This document shows, piece after piece, positions 49,674 to 57,583 of a DNA stretch of 64,000 nucleotides. Source of the stretch: Phycisphaerae bacterium (GTDB lineage Bacteria > Planctomycetota > Phycisphaerae > Phycisphaerales > Phycisphaeraceae); contig JAUIGU010000010.1 in assembly GCA_030432595.1 (NCBI GenBank), positions 39,958 through 103,957 on the forward strand, read 5' to 3'. The notes under the pieces were generated by a model that was not told the DNA's origin, made no database searches, and saw nothing but the letters and a program-made list of their open reading frames with translations. Both the position numbers and the translations under genes were made by a program. Within the stretch, counting starts at the first letter, position 1; each line of letters starts with the position of its first letter.

Positions 49674-51185
49674 GTGAGCCCGAACCGCCGCCCATCCCGA
49701 GCCCGCACGTGCCCGCGCCGGTCGCTGGGCCGGGTCGTTGCCGTAGCGTCGGCCTTGGCATGGCTCTGCACCGTGACCAATCTCACCGCGCAGCCGGTCC
49801 TCGACCCCGCCAACCAAGTCCCCACCGCCCCCGCGACTTCGGCACCCCCCGCCCCGCCGCCGCCGACCACCGCCGAATTGATCGACTACGACGACGCCTT
49901 CGTCCGCCTGGGCGACCGGCTGCCCGACGGCTCGACCATCGTCGTCGGCATGGTCGAGGGCGACAGCCCCACGCCCGGGCAGGCCGGCTCCTACACCCCC
50001 GACGTGCAGCACCCCGACTTCCGCGGGCTGGACATCGTCCGCCGCTCGGGGCCATCGAACGTGTCCGGACACGCGCAGCGCGTCGCGTCGATCCTCACCG
50101 GCCGGCGCGGGATCGCCCCCAAGCTCAAGCGCCTGGACTGCTTCGCGGTCAACCACTGGATGACGCAGGGCTACCTCAACCTCGCCGCGCCGCGCGAGCC
50201 ATTGCACGGCGCCGATTCGCCGCGCGTGTTCTCGCACTCGTGGATCGCCAGCGACGCCGCGCGGGCCGTGCCCGTCCTGCGCCGCGTGGACTGGGCCATC
50301 GATAAGCACGACGTGGTGATGTGCGTCGGGATCAACAACGGCAAGGACTCGCTCATGCCGCCCACGCTCGCGGGCAGCTACAACGCCATCGCCGTCGGCG
50401 TGGACAACGGCAACTCCTCCGGCGGCGGCACCACCGTCGAAGGCGCCGGCCGCGCCAAACCCGACCTCGTCGCGCCCGGGAACATGACCAGCTTCTCCAC
50501 CCCCGCTGTCGCCGCGTGCGCCGCGATCCTCCTGCAGTGGGCGGACGGCATGGTCGTGGACGGCCACCGCGACGCCAACCGCGCCGAAACCATCAAGGCC
50601 GTCCTCCTCGCCGGCGCCACCAAGCACCGCACCTGGACCCCGGCACCCGGCCGACCGCTCGACGACCACCTCGGCGCCGGCCGCGTCAACCTCGACCATT
50701 CGCTGCGCATCCTCGACGGCGGCCAGACCACGCCCGGCTCACGCATCACCCGCGGCAAGGCCTGGGCCTACGCCACCCTGCCGCCCCGCCAGACCCATCG
50801 CTACATCCTGCAGGTCCCCGAGCGCATCGGCGGGCTCGGCGAGGTCTCGATCGCGCTCACCTGGCACCGCCGCATCGACGGCCAAACCATCGCCTTCAAG
50901 TCCAGCACCAACCCCGACGGCCCGCAGCGTTCGCTCTGGTACAGCGCCCCGCGCCTCGCCGACCTGGACCTGCGCCTCGTCCGCATCGACGCCGACGGCC
51001 AGACCGTCAGCACCGTCGCCGAAAGCACCAGCCGGATCGACAACGTCGAGCACCTCTACCTCAAAGAACTGCCCGTCGGCCGGTACGCCCTCGAAGTCAC
51101 CCGCGACCCCGACCACGAACAACTCGGCGACGAGGCCTGGGACTACGCCCTCGCGTGGCGGCTGGAGCCGGGAGATTCTGATTGA
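49674..51185 (+). CDS. Secreted subtilisin-like serine peptidase (S8 family)
   Basis: The 503-residue product has a signal peptide (VVAVASALAWLCTVTNLTAQ), a proline-rich linker and a divergent subtilase domain. The triad appears as an Asp in TIVVGMVEGDSP, a His in SGHAQRVASILTGRRGIAP, and a Ser (about residue 273) in NMTSFSTPAVAACAAILLQ, where usual subtilases have GTSMA.P. The oxyanion Asn may be in MCVGINNGKDS. The C-terminal 190 residues are a beta-rich domain. GTG 49674 is the likely start; no strong ribosome site was seen. The HG.HVA and GTSMA motifs are altered, so activity is probable but not certain. Confidence 0.82.
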   Translation: MSPNRRPSRARTCPRRSLGRVVAVASALAWLCTVTNLTAQPVLDPANQVPTAPATSAPPAPPPPTTAELIDYDDAFVRLGDRLPDGSTIVVGMVEGDSPTPGQAGSYTPDVQHPDFRGLDIVRRSGPSNVSGHAQRVASILTGRRGIAPKLKRLDCFAVNHWMTQGYLNLAAPREPLHGADSPRVFSHSWIASDAARAVPVLRRVDWAIDKHDVVMCVGINNGKDSLMPPTLAGSYNAIAVGVDNGNSSGGGTTVEGAGRAKPDLVAPGNMTSFSTPAVAACAAILLQWADGMVVDGHRDANRAETIKAVLLAGATKHRTWTPAPGRPLDDHLGAGRVNLDHSLRILDGGQTTPGSRITRGKAWAYATLPPRQTHRYILQVPERIGGLGEVSIALTWHRRIDGQTIAFKSSTNPDGPQRSLWYSAPRLADLDLRLVRIDADGQTVSTVAESTSRIDNVEHLYLKELPVGRYALEVTRDPDHEQLGDEAWDYALAWRLEPGDSD

Positions 51186-51283
51186 TGAATGCTGAGAGAT
51201 GAGTGATGATTGAAGGCACGAGCATCTGTTTGCATGCTGGCGGCTCGTTCTGAATTCATCAATCATCACTCATCTATCATCAA
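51184..51283. repeat. Inverted quasi-repeat ('GATGAGTGATGATTGA' type) upstream of larA
   Basis: The left arm is GAATGCTGAGAGATGAGTGA followed by TGATTGAAGG; the right arm is AATTCATCAATCATCACTCA followed by TCTATCATCAATTATG, in inverted sense. It fills the gap between the subtilase stop and the larA start and shares the ATG of larA. Confidence 0.7.
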
Positions 51284-51285
51284 TT

Positions 51286-52590
51286 ATGAAGATCAACCTC
51301 CGCTACGGCAAAGGCCGCGTCGCCCTGACGCTCCCCGACTCCGCGGTTGTCCTCAACGGCCCGCACATCCCCGCCCTGCCGAACCCCGACCAGGCCGTGC
51401 GCGACGCGCTGCGCAACCCCATCGGCGGTCCGCCGCTTGCGGACATCGTGACGTCGAAGAAGCCCCAAAGCGTCGTCATCACGCTCAGCGACATCACCCG
51501 CCCGGTGCCGAACGAGTTGATCATCACCGCCCTGCTCGAGGTGCTCAACGCCCACGGCGTGCGCGACGACCAGGTCACGCTGCTCATCGCGACCGGCATG
51601 CACCGCCCGAGCACCGACGAAGAGATCGAGATCATGCTCGGTTCTTCGTTGCCGAAGCGCTGCACCGTCGTCGACCACCGAGCCCAGGACCTCGACACGG
51701 TTACCAAAGTCTGCGACGAACCGCCGGTCTCGGTCAACACGCTCTACAAAGACGCGGACCTCAAGATCGTCACCGGGCTCATCGAGCCGCACTTCATGGC
51801 CGGGTTCTCCGGCGGGCGCAAGGGCGTGTGCCCAGGGCTGGTTGACCTGCACACCGTGCAGCGCTTCCACGGCTACGAAACCATGGGCGACCCCAACTCC
51901 GTCGAGGGCCGGCTCGACGGCAACCCCTGCCACGCCATCGGCCACAAGATCGCGCACCTCGTCGGCGTGGACTTCCTCGTCAACGTCGCCATCACCCACG
52001 ACCGCGACGTGGCGGGCGTCTACGCCGGCGACCTCGACGACGCCTTCATGGCCGGCTGCCGCGACGTCGCCGAGTGGACCAGCGCCCGCGTAGACGAACC
52101 CTTCGACTTGGTCGTCACCTCGGCCGGCGGCTTCCCGCTGGACAAGAACTTCTACCAGACCGTCAAAGGCATGTGCACCGCGCTCCCCGCGCTCAAAGAA
52201 AACGCGACGCTGCTCATGCTCAGCGCCTGCGACGAGGTCGGCGAACCCGACTTCATCAAACTCTACGACCGCTTCGGCCCGGACTGGAAAGCCTTCCTCA
52301 ACCACATCGAAACGTCCGGGGTCACCGACAAGGACCAGTGGGAATACCAGATGCAGACCCGCGTCCTCCAGCGCATCGGCGTCGAAGGCCTCATCCTCGC
52401 CAACGACGGCCTGCCCCCGGAAGTACAAACCAACATCGCCACCACGCCCTGCCCCGGCCAAGGAGATGCTCAATCGCGGGCCCAGACCTTCATCGACCAA
52501 TGGTCCAAAAGCAACCCCGACGGCCGCATCGCCGTCATCCCCGAGGGCCCGTACACCATGATCCAGGCCGACGTGACCGCGGGGGTTTGA
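51286..52590 (+). CDS. larA: Lactate racemase-family protein (LarA, DUF2088)
   Basis: The 434-residue product matches LarA. It has LSDITRPVP, ATGMHRPSTDEEI with His106, IEPHFMAGFSGGRKGVCPG with His169 and Lys179 (the residue that binds the nickel-pincer cofactor) and the following HTVQRFHGYE with His194. LarA uses the nickel-pincer nucleotide to racemise lactate or related 2-hydroxy acids. The cofactor genes larB, larC and larE are not in the window, and family members differ in substrate, so the exact reaction is open. Confidence 0.85.
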   Translation: MKINLRYGKGRVALTLPDSAVVLNGPHIPALPNPDQAVRDALRNPIGGPPLADIVTSKKPQSVVITLSDITRPVPNELIITALLEVLNAHGVRDDQVTLLIATGMHRPSTDEEIEIMLGSSLPKRCTVVDHRAQDLDTVTKVCDEPPVSVNTLYKDADLKIVTGLIEPHFMAGFSGGRKGVCPGLVDLHTVQRFHGYETMGDPNSVEGRLDGNPCHAIGHKIAHLVGVDFLVNVAITHDRDVAGVYAGDLDDAFMAGCRDVAEWTSARVDEPFDLVVTSAGGFPLDKNFYQTVKGMCTALPALKENATLLMLSACDEVGEPDFIKLYDRFGPDWKAFLNHIETSGVTDKDQWEYQMQTRVLQRIGVEGLILANDGLPPEVQTNIATTPCPGQGDAQSRAQTFIDQWSKSNPDGRIAVIPEGPYTMIQADVTAGV

Positions 52591-52702
52591 ACGGTTTATG
52601 CAGACCGCACAACCGGCCCAACTCACCAAAACCCATTCACATAGGTTGGTGCCCAGCCGGACATGGGATACGCTTGAGGCTCGAATCGGAAGGAGAAAAG
52701 GC

Positions 52703-54127
52703 ATGGCAACCACCGACGACGGGGGGATGCGGGGTTCGTGGTCACGCGTGGCCGCGCTGTCGGCCGCGCTCGCGTGGAGCGTCCCCGCCTCCGCCACGCT
52801 CTTCCTTGACCAGTCCGTGGTCATCACCAACAGCAGCGGCGACCAGCCGCTGTTCCAGATCAGCGGCGACGAACTCCAGGCCGCCCAAACCTACACCGCC
52901 CAACTCGGCGGGCAGCTCGCGCAGGTCGATCTCCAGCTCTACCGCGACGCCGGCGCCGTCAGCGACCTGAACTTCCAACTCCTGCGCCTCACCCCGACCG
53001 GCTTCCCCAGCGACGACCCGGCCGACGTCTTGTTCACCACCACCGTCTCCACCGCGTCGCTCCCGCAGCTCGGCGTCGGCACGGTGCCCTTCACCTCCGT
53101 CGACGTCACCGGCGCGAACCTCTTCGTCCAGCCCGGCGACCAGCTCGCCATCTCCTTGAATCGCTTCGGCGACCTCGACCCCGGCGTCTACTGGCGGCAC
53201 GGCGACAGCACCTACTTCGACGGCGACGACTACACCCGCTTCACCGGCTTCCCGTGGAACAGTTCCGGCGGGCTCGACGACTTGGGCTTCCAGACCTTCG
53301 TCGAGGCCGGCCCGCCCAACCCCGGGCTGGTCAACGGCGCCTTCGAGACCGGCAACCTCACCGGGTGGACCCCGTTCCTCACCCCCGACGGCGAGATGCC
53401 GTTCGGCCTGCCCGACGTCCTGCTCAACGACACCACCGGCGACGGCAACTCCAGCCCCGCCGCCCGCTTCCGCGTCGGCATCACCGACGAAGCGATCGAC
53501 AACGGCCAGTTCTCCCCCCAGGGCGGCGGACTCCGGCAGACCTTCGTCATCGCCAGCGATGGCCTCGACGCCACTTTCTCTCTCGATGTCTCGTCCCGCC
53601 ACTTCGGCTCCAGCACCAACACCGAGCCCGGCCGCTTCGAGCTCATCGTCGACGGTGAACTCCTGGACTTCTTCGACTTCGACAACGCCAACATCGAAGC
53701 CGGCCAAACCCTCCGCGGTTCGCTGGAAGGCACAGTGCAAGGCATCGCCTCCGGCGAGCACACGCTCGAGCTCCGCGTCACCCGCGCCGCCAACACCAGC
53801 CAACCGATCTTCCAGTACCTCGACAACATCACGCTCGTCACCACGCTCTGCGGCGACTACAACGGCTCGGGCCAGGTCGAGCAGGGCGACCTCGACCTCG
53901 TCCTCCAGAACTGGGGCGTCGATACGGATGTCGAAGGCGTCCCCGGCGGCTGGGTCAACGGCCTGCCCGAGGGCCAGGTCGAGCAATCCGAACTGGACAA
54001 GGTGCTCCAGAACTGGGGCAACACCGCCGCTCCCGACTTCTCCGGCTTCCACGGGGCGAACGTGCCGGAACCGGTCGGTCTGGTCGCTTTGCTCAGCGGC
54101 GGCATGCTCGCCCGTCGGCGACGCTGA
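52703..54127 (+). CDS. Secreted dockerin-like / PEP-CTERM surface protein
   Basis: The 474-residue product has a signal peptide (VAALSAALAWSVPASA), an N-terminal beta-sandwich-like domain, a second domain beginning GLVNGAFETGNLTGWTPFLT (a carbohydrate-binding-type 'NGDFE..l.gW' start), a dockerin-like pair (GDYNGSGQVEQGDLDLVLQN, GQVEQSELDKVLQNWG) and a PEP-CTERM tail (VPEPVGLVALLSGGMLARRRR). It should be exported by Sec, processed by the exosortase and displayed in the extracellular matrix. AAGGAGAAAAGGC precedes ATG 52703, a very good ribosome site. Confidence 0.9.
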   Translation: MATTDDGGMRGSWSRVAALSAALAWSVPASATLFLDQSVVITNSSGDQPLFQISGDELQAAQTYTAQLGGQLAQVDLQLYRDAGAVSDLNFQLLRLTPTGFPSDDPADVLFTTTVSTASLPQLGVGTVPFTSVDVTGANLFVQPGDQLAISLNRFGDLDPGVYWRHGDSTYFDGDDYTRFTGFPWNSSGGLDDLGFQTFVEAGPPNPGLVNGAFETGNLTGWTPFLTPDGEMPFGLPDVLLNDTTGDGNSSPAARFRVGITDEAIDNGQFSPQGGGLRQTFVIASDGLDATFSLDVSSRHFGSSTNTEPGRFELIVDGELLDFFDFDNANIEAGQTLRGSLEGTVQGIASGEHTLELRVTRAANTSQPIFQYLDNITLVTTLCGDYNGSGQVEQGDLDLVLQNWGVDTDVEGVPGGWVNGLPEGQVEQSELDKVLQNWGNTAAPDFSGFHGANVPEPVGLVALLSGGMLARRRR

Positions 54128-54164
54128 AGTTTTTTAGTAAAGACCGTTTGCAATGGAGCGGGTT

Positions 54165-54254
54165 GGGTGCCACGGTCGCTTGCGACCGTGTTCTTTCGTG
54201 CCCTCGTTTAACGATGCGATGTGAACCGCACGGTCGCAAGCGACCGTGGCACCC
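54165..54254. repeat. 90-bp element with 26-bp terminal inverted repeats
   Basis: Perfect 26-bp inverted arms (54165-54190 and 54229-54254) flank 38 bp. Each arm starts GGGTGC and contains the palindrome CACGGTCGC-TT-GCGACCGTG. It has the same layout as the element in murD (26382-26477) but a different sequence. It is intergenic, between the PEP-CTERM gene and the PadR promoter. Confidence 0.85.
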
Positions 54255-54342
54255 GCGACGAATGAACCCCGTACTTTTCTACCTCACGTCACAACCATTT
54301 TTAGACAACGGCCGCGCGACCGCTGCGCCCAGCACAAACCCC

Positions 54343-54371
54343 TTGACACAAAATACATCGTCTGGCAATAT
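54343..54371 (+). promoter_or_regulatory. Sigma-70 promoter of the PadR gene
   Basis: A consensus TTGACA (54343-54348) and CAATAT (54366-54371) are 17 bp apart, 34 bp upstream of the PadR start. The AT-rich ATACAT...ATATAT symmetry overlapping the spacer and -10 box (54353-54374) could be the PadR operator; that is inference. Confidence 0.75.
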
Positions 54372-54404
54372 ATCGGCTCGACACCCGTTTCGGAGTGCCC
54401 GCCC

Positions 54405-54746
54405 TTGCCCGACGACCAGTTCCAACGCGACCTGTGGCGCGGCTCCCTGGCCCTGGCGGTGCTCGCGGCGCTGACCGACGGGCCGCAGTACGGCTACGCG
54501 ATCCAGAAGGCCGTCCGCGAGGCGTCCAATGGGCAGCTCGCGCTCAACGCAGGCACGCTCTACCCCATCCTCCACAAGCTCGAAGCCCAAGGGGCGATCA
54601 AGGCTTCGTGGGACGAATCCACCGGCCGGCCCCGCAAGTGGTACCGCCTGACCGCGGCCGGCAAACGACAACTCAAAACCCAGACCGACGGCTGGCGCGC
54701 CTACGCGTCCGCGGTCGAAGCGCTGCTGTCGCCCAAACCGGCGTAA
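54405..54746 (+). CDS. PadR-family transcriptional regulator
   Basis: The 113-residue product is a PadR winged-helix repressor: WRGSLALAVLAALTDGPQYG, YAIQKAVREASNGQLALNAG, TLYPILHKLEAQGAIKASWD and GRPRKWYRLTAAGKRQL. The start is probably TTG 54405 with GGAG nine bases upstream; no ATG or GTG lies between the promoter and the conserved domain. PadR genes are often followed by a gene for a HAAS-domain membrane protein that they control, as here (54833). It likely represses its own promoter. Confidence 0.92.
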   Translation: MPDDQFQRDLWRGSLALAVLAALTDGPQYGYAIQKAVREASNGQLALNAGTLYPILHKLEAQGAIKASWDESTGRPRKWYRLTAAGKRQLKTQTDGWRAYASAVEALLSPKPA

Positions 54747-54754
54747 CCGCAAAC

Positions 54755-54818
54755 GCGAGCCGGGGCGTCCCCGCCCCCGGCACCACCCCGACGCCGGGCC
54801 CGGGACGGGCCGGCTCGC
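54755..54818. repeat. Short GCGAGCCGG...CCGGCTCGC element between padR and the HAAS gene
   Basis: The outer inverted arms GCGAGCCGG (54755-54763) and CCGGCTCGC (54810-54818) enclose GC-rich sequence with further hairpins. The same outer arms occur in the murD element and at 63731-63787. Confidence 0.65.
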
Positions 54819-54832
54819 AAAAGGATTGCCCC

Positions 54833-56050
54833 ATGTCCGAACACGAGTTCGAGGCCTACCTCAACCTGCTCGCCCGCACGCTCCGCTTGAGCGACAAGCA
54901 GCGCGACCGCATCGCCGGCGAGCTGCGCGACCACATGGAGCAGCGCCTCGACGAGCTCATGGACGCCGGCCTCACCCGACACGACGCCGCCCTCAAAGCC
55001 CTCGACGAGTTCGGCGACGCCAACGTCCTCGCCCACGAACTGTCCGACTCCGCCCGCCTCAAACAAAGGAGACGCCTCATGCAGACCACCTTCGCCACCG
55101 CTTCCGTCGCCGCCGTCGTCACCCTCGGCGTCATGTATCTCGCGCCCAGCAACTACCAGGGCCAGCCCAGCCAACCGCTCGCCTCCGCCCAGGACGCGAC
55201 GGGCGAATTACGCGAACCCGCCGGCAACATCACGCCGGCGCCCGACGCAGACGGGCAACCGAAAGGCTCCCTCCTCCAGATCGCCGACGCCGAGCAACCC
55301 GGCATGGGCGGGGGCTACGGCGATAACGCCGGAATGGGCATGGGTTACGGCATGGACGGCGGCATGGGCATGGGGATGGGCATGGATGCGACGCCCGGCC
55401 GCGGCCGCAACACCGGACGCGCCAGCATCCGAGGCGGCATGGGCATGGGCGGCGGCTTCGCCAACGCCGAACCCGCCATCCCCGTCGATCAACTCAACGT
55501 CTATGTCATCGACTGTCAGGACGCACTGCCACATAGCGCTGTCACTTCGTTCGGTGACTTCGGTGGACGCGGCGGGGCCACCGGCAACCTCAACGAACGC
55601 ACCGCCCAGCTCGGGCACACCATCGAGCAGACCGTGCAACGCCTGCTGCCGCACGGCAAGGAACAACTCTCCATCCAGCCCTTCGAGGCCTTCCTCATCG
55701 TCACCGCCACCGAAGAGGCCATCCTCAAAACCCGCGACGTGCTGGACCAGATCGAGCGCCACGTCCACGAACGCGAAGCCGAACGACACGCCCGCGCCCA
55801 GGACGAGCAGCGCCATGTGTTCGAGATGGTGCAGGAGCGCCTGCGGCTCGCCACGCAGGAACAGGAACAACAGCGGGCCATGCTCCACGACGAGGTCCGC
55901 GAGTTGGAAGCCCGGGCCGCCGAGTTGTCCATGATCGAAGAACTCCGCCTGCAGGAACTCCGCGAGCAGCTCAACCTGCGCAGCGATGCCATCACCAAAC
56001 TTCAGCAAGAACTCCTCCAGATGGAACTGAACAACGCCCGCGGCCGCTGA
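54833..56050 (+). CDS. HAAS-domain membrane protein with Met/Gly-rich segment and coiled coil
   Basis: The 405-residue product begins with a HAAS/DUF1700-like helical domain (FEAYLNLLARTLRLSDKQRD, RIAGELRDHMEQRLDELMDA, ALKALDEFGDANVLAHELSD) typical of genes controlled by a neighbouring PadR. One membrane helix follows (about 84-104, FATASVAAVVTLGVMYLAP). Then comes a Gly/Met-rich stretch near residues 160-205 (GMGMGYGMDGGMGMGMGMD), a domain around 220-305 and a long C-terminal coiled coil rich in Glu and Arg. The coiled coil should lie outside the cytoplasm if the HAAS domain is inside. The function is unknown. AAAGGA precedes ATG 54833. Confidence 0.8.
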   Translation: MSEHEFEAYLNLLARTLRLSDKQRDRIAGELRDHMEQRLDELMDAGLTRHDAALKALDEFGDANVLAHELSDSARLKQRRRLMQTTFATASVAAVVTLGVMYLAPSNYQGQPSQPLASAQDATGELREPAGNITPAPDADGQPKGSLLQIADAEQPGMGGGYGDNAGMGMGYGMDGGMGMGMGMDATPGRGRNTGRASIRGGMGMGGGFANAEPAIPVDQLNVYVIDCQDALPHSAVTSFGDFGGRGGATGNLNERTAQLGHTIEQTVQRLLPHGKEQLSIQPFEAFLIVTATEEAILKTRDVLDQIERHVHEREAERHARAQDEQRHVFEMVQERLRLATQEQEQQRAMLHDEVRELEARAAELSMIEELRLQELREQLNLRSDAITKLQQELLQMELNNARGR

Positions 56051-56147
56051 CCCCGATCCGTCGGCACGGGCCTGAACCCCGCTCAACGTGGTATATTGCG
56101 GGCCGGAGTCGGAGACCCGGTCCCTTTGACGCAAGGAGGCGTCCCGC

Positions 56148-57209
56148 GTGAGCGAACCCACCCACGCCAACCACCACCCCACGCCCGTCCCGACCCTCGA
56201 CGCCCAGCCCGAGGCCGCGGTCGGTACGCACACCCCCGCCGCGCCGCGCGAACTGCCCCCGCTGGACCAACCCGTCGTCGTCGAAGCCGGCGAACCCAAA
56301 ACCAACGGACACGCCGCCGCAGCGCCGCCGACACCGCCCACTTCTTCCCCCGATCCCCGAACCCCGCACCCCGCACCCCGCGCCGCCCCCCGCATCGTCG
56401 CCCTGATGAACCAGAAAGGCGGCGTCGGCAAAACAACCACCTGCGCCAACGTCGGCGCCGCGCTCGCCGAGGACGGCCAACGCGTGCTGCTCATCGACCT
56501 GGACCCGCAGGCGCACCTGACGCTGTGCCTGGGCGTGAACCCCGAAGAACTCGAAAAGACCAACTACGACCTGCTCGCCGACGACGACACTTCCGCGATG
56601 GAGGTCGTCCGCGTCGTGGACGGCTACGAGAAACTTGCGATCCTGCCCGCCGAAACCAACCTCGCGGGCGTCGAGTCCGAGCTCGCCGATCTGGTGCGCA
56701 CCGGGCTCGCACAATCCATCCTCCGCAACAAGTGCCGGGACCTGTTCGCGCAGTTCGACGTCGTCATGATCGACTGCCCGCCGTCGCTGGGCCTGCTCAC
56801 GATCAACGCGCTCACCGCGGCCACCGAGATCGTCGTGCCGATGCAGGCGCACTTCCTCGCGCTGCAGGGCATGACCAAGCTCTTCGAGACCGTGCACATG
56901 GTCCGCCAGGGCATCAACCCCCGGCTCACCGTGTCGGGCGTCGTGCTGTGCATGCACGAAGCGAACACGCTGCTCGCGTCGGAAGTCATCCGCGAGCTCG
57001 AGTCGTTCTTCGCCGAAGCCGACGGCACCGACGCGCCCTGGGCCGGCGCGACCGTGTACCAGCCGCCGATCCGCCGCAACATCAAACTCGCCGAGGCCCC
57101 CAGCTTCGGGCAGCCCGTCCACCGCTACGCGCCCGAGAGCAACGGCGCCGCCGACTACCGCGCCCTCGCCCGCCACATCGCGTCCAAAGCGCCTGTCGCT
57201 CGCGTTTAA
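56148..57209 (+). CDS. parA: ParA/Soj-type ATPase
   Basis: The 353-residue product has a disordered Pro/Ala-rich extension of about 80 residues, then a complete ParA domain: deviant Walker A VALMNQKGGVGKTTTCANVG with both lysines, RVLLIDLDPQAHLTLCLGV, Walker B FDVVMIDCPPSLGLLTINAL and the late QPPIRRNIKLAEAPSFGQPV. ParA ATPases segregate chromosomes or position cell structures by binding DNA in the ATP state. No parB gene or clear parS site is visible nearby, so its partner is uncertain. The GTG start follows AGGAGG. Confidence 0.93.
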   Translation: MSEPTHANHHPTPVPTLDAQPEAAVGTHTPAAPRELPPLDQPVVVEAGEPKTNGHAAAAPPTPPTSSPDPRTPHPAPRAAPRIVALMNQKGGVGKTTTCANVGAALAEDGQRVLLIDLDPQAHLTLCLGVNPEELEKTNYDLLADDDTSAMEVVRVVDGYEKLAILPAETNLAGVESELADLVRTGLAQSILRNKCRDLFAQFDVVMIDCPPSLGLLTINALTAATEIVVPMQAHFLALQGMTKLFETVHMVRQGINPRLTVSGVVLCMHEANTLLASEVIRELESFFAEADGTDAPWAGATVYQPPIRRNIKLAEAPSFGQPVHRYAPESNGAADYRALARHIASKAPVARV

Positions 57210-57238
57210 ATCACATTTCATCCTTTCTGCCTCTTAGC

Positions 57239-57303
57239 TGCGACGCACCGCGTCGCAGGTGTCGCGGATGATTGACGATGGAACAGCGACGCGGTGCGTC
57301 GCA
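57239..57303. repeat. 65-bp element with 18-bp inverted palindromic ends
   Basis: TGCGACGCACCGCGTCGC (57239-57256) and its exact inverse (57286-57303) flank 29 bp. Each arm is itself a palindrome (GCGACGC-ACC-GCGTCGC). It is the same architecture as 26382-26477 and 54165-54254. It lies in the 374-bp gap between parA and the next gene; the rest of that gap shows nothing else that I recognise. Confidence 0.75.
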
Positions 57304-57583
57304 TCTACTAAGACATCAATCTCGCAACGCGCTCTAGTACGTCCGGTATCGATTCGTCTCGGGTGCCACGACAAAACGCGCCCGCACGACCCGTAACCGA
57401 GTGTTGCGACGTCGGCAGCACCCACTATCAAACATCGCCGCGTCCCCCCGCTTGTCCATCTTCACGCTGTCACGCGCAAACCTAGCCAACCAAAGCGTTT
57501 CCGTCGCGATTTGTCGTGACCGATCCGCCGTTGCCGGTTATGTTTCGGCATTGATCCGCGTTGCTCCCTTGAAGGACTTTCCC

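Noticed and set aside
26382..57303. CRISPR array
   Set aside because: The repeats in this window are single or paired and inverted. No series of direct repeats with regular unique spacers was seen, and no cas genes.
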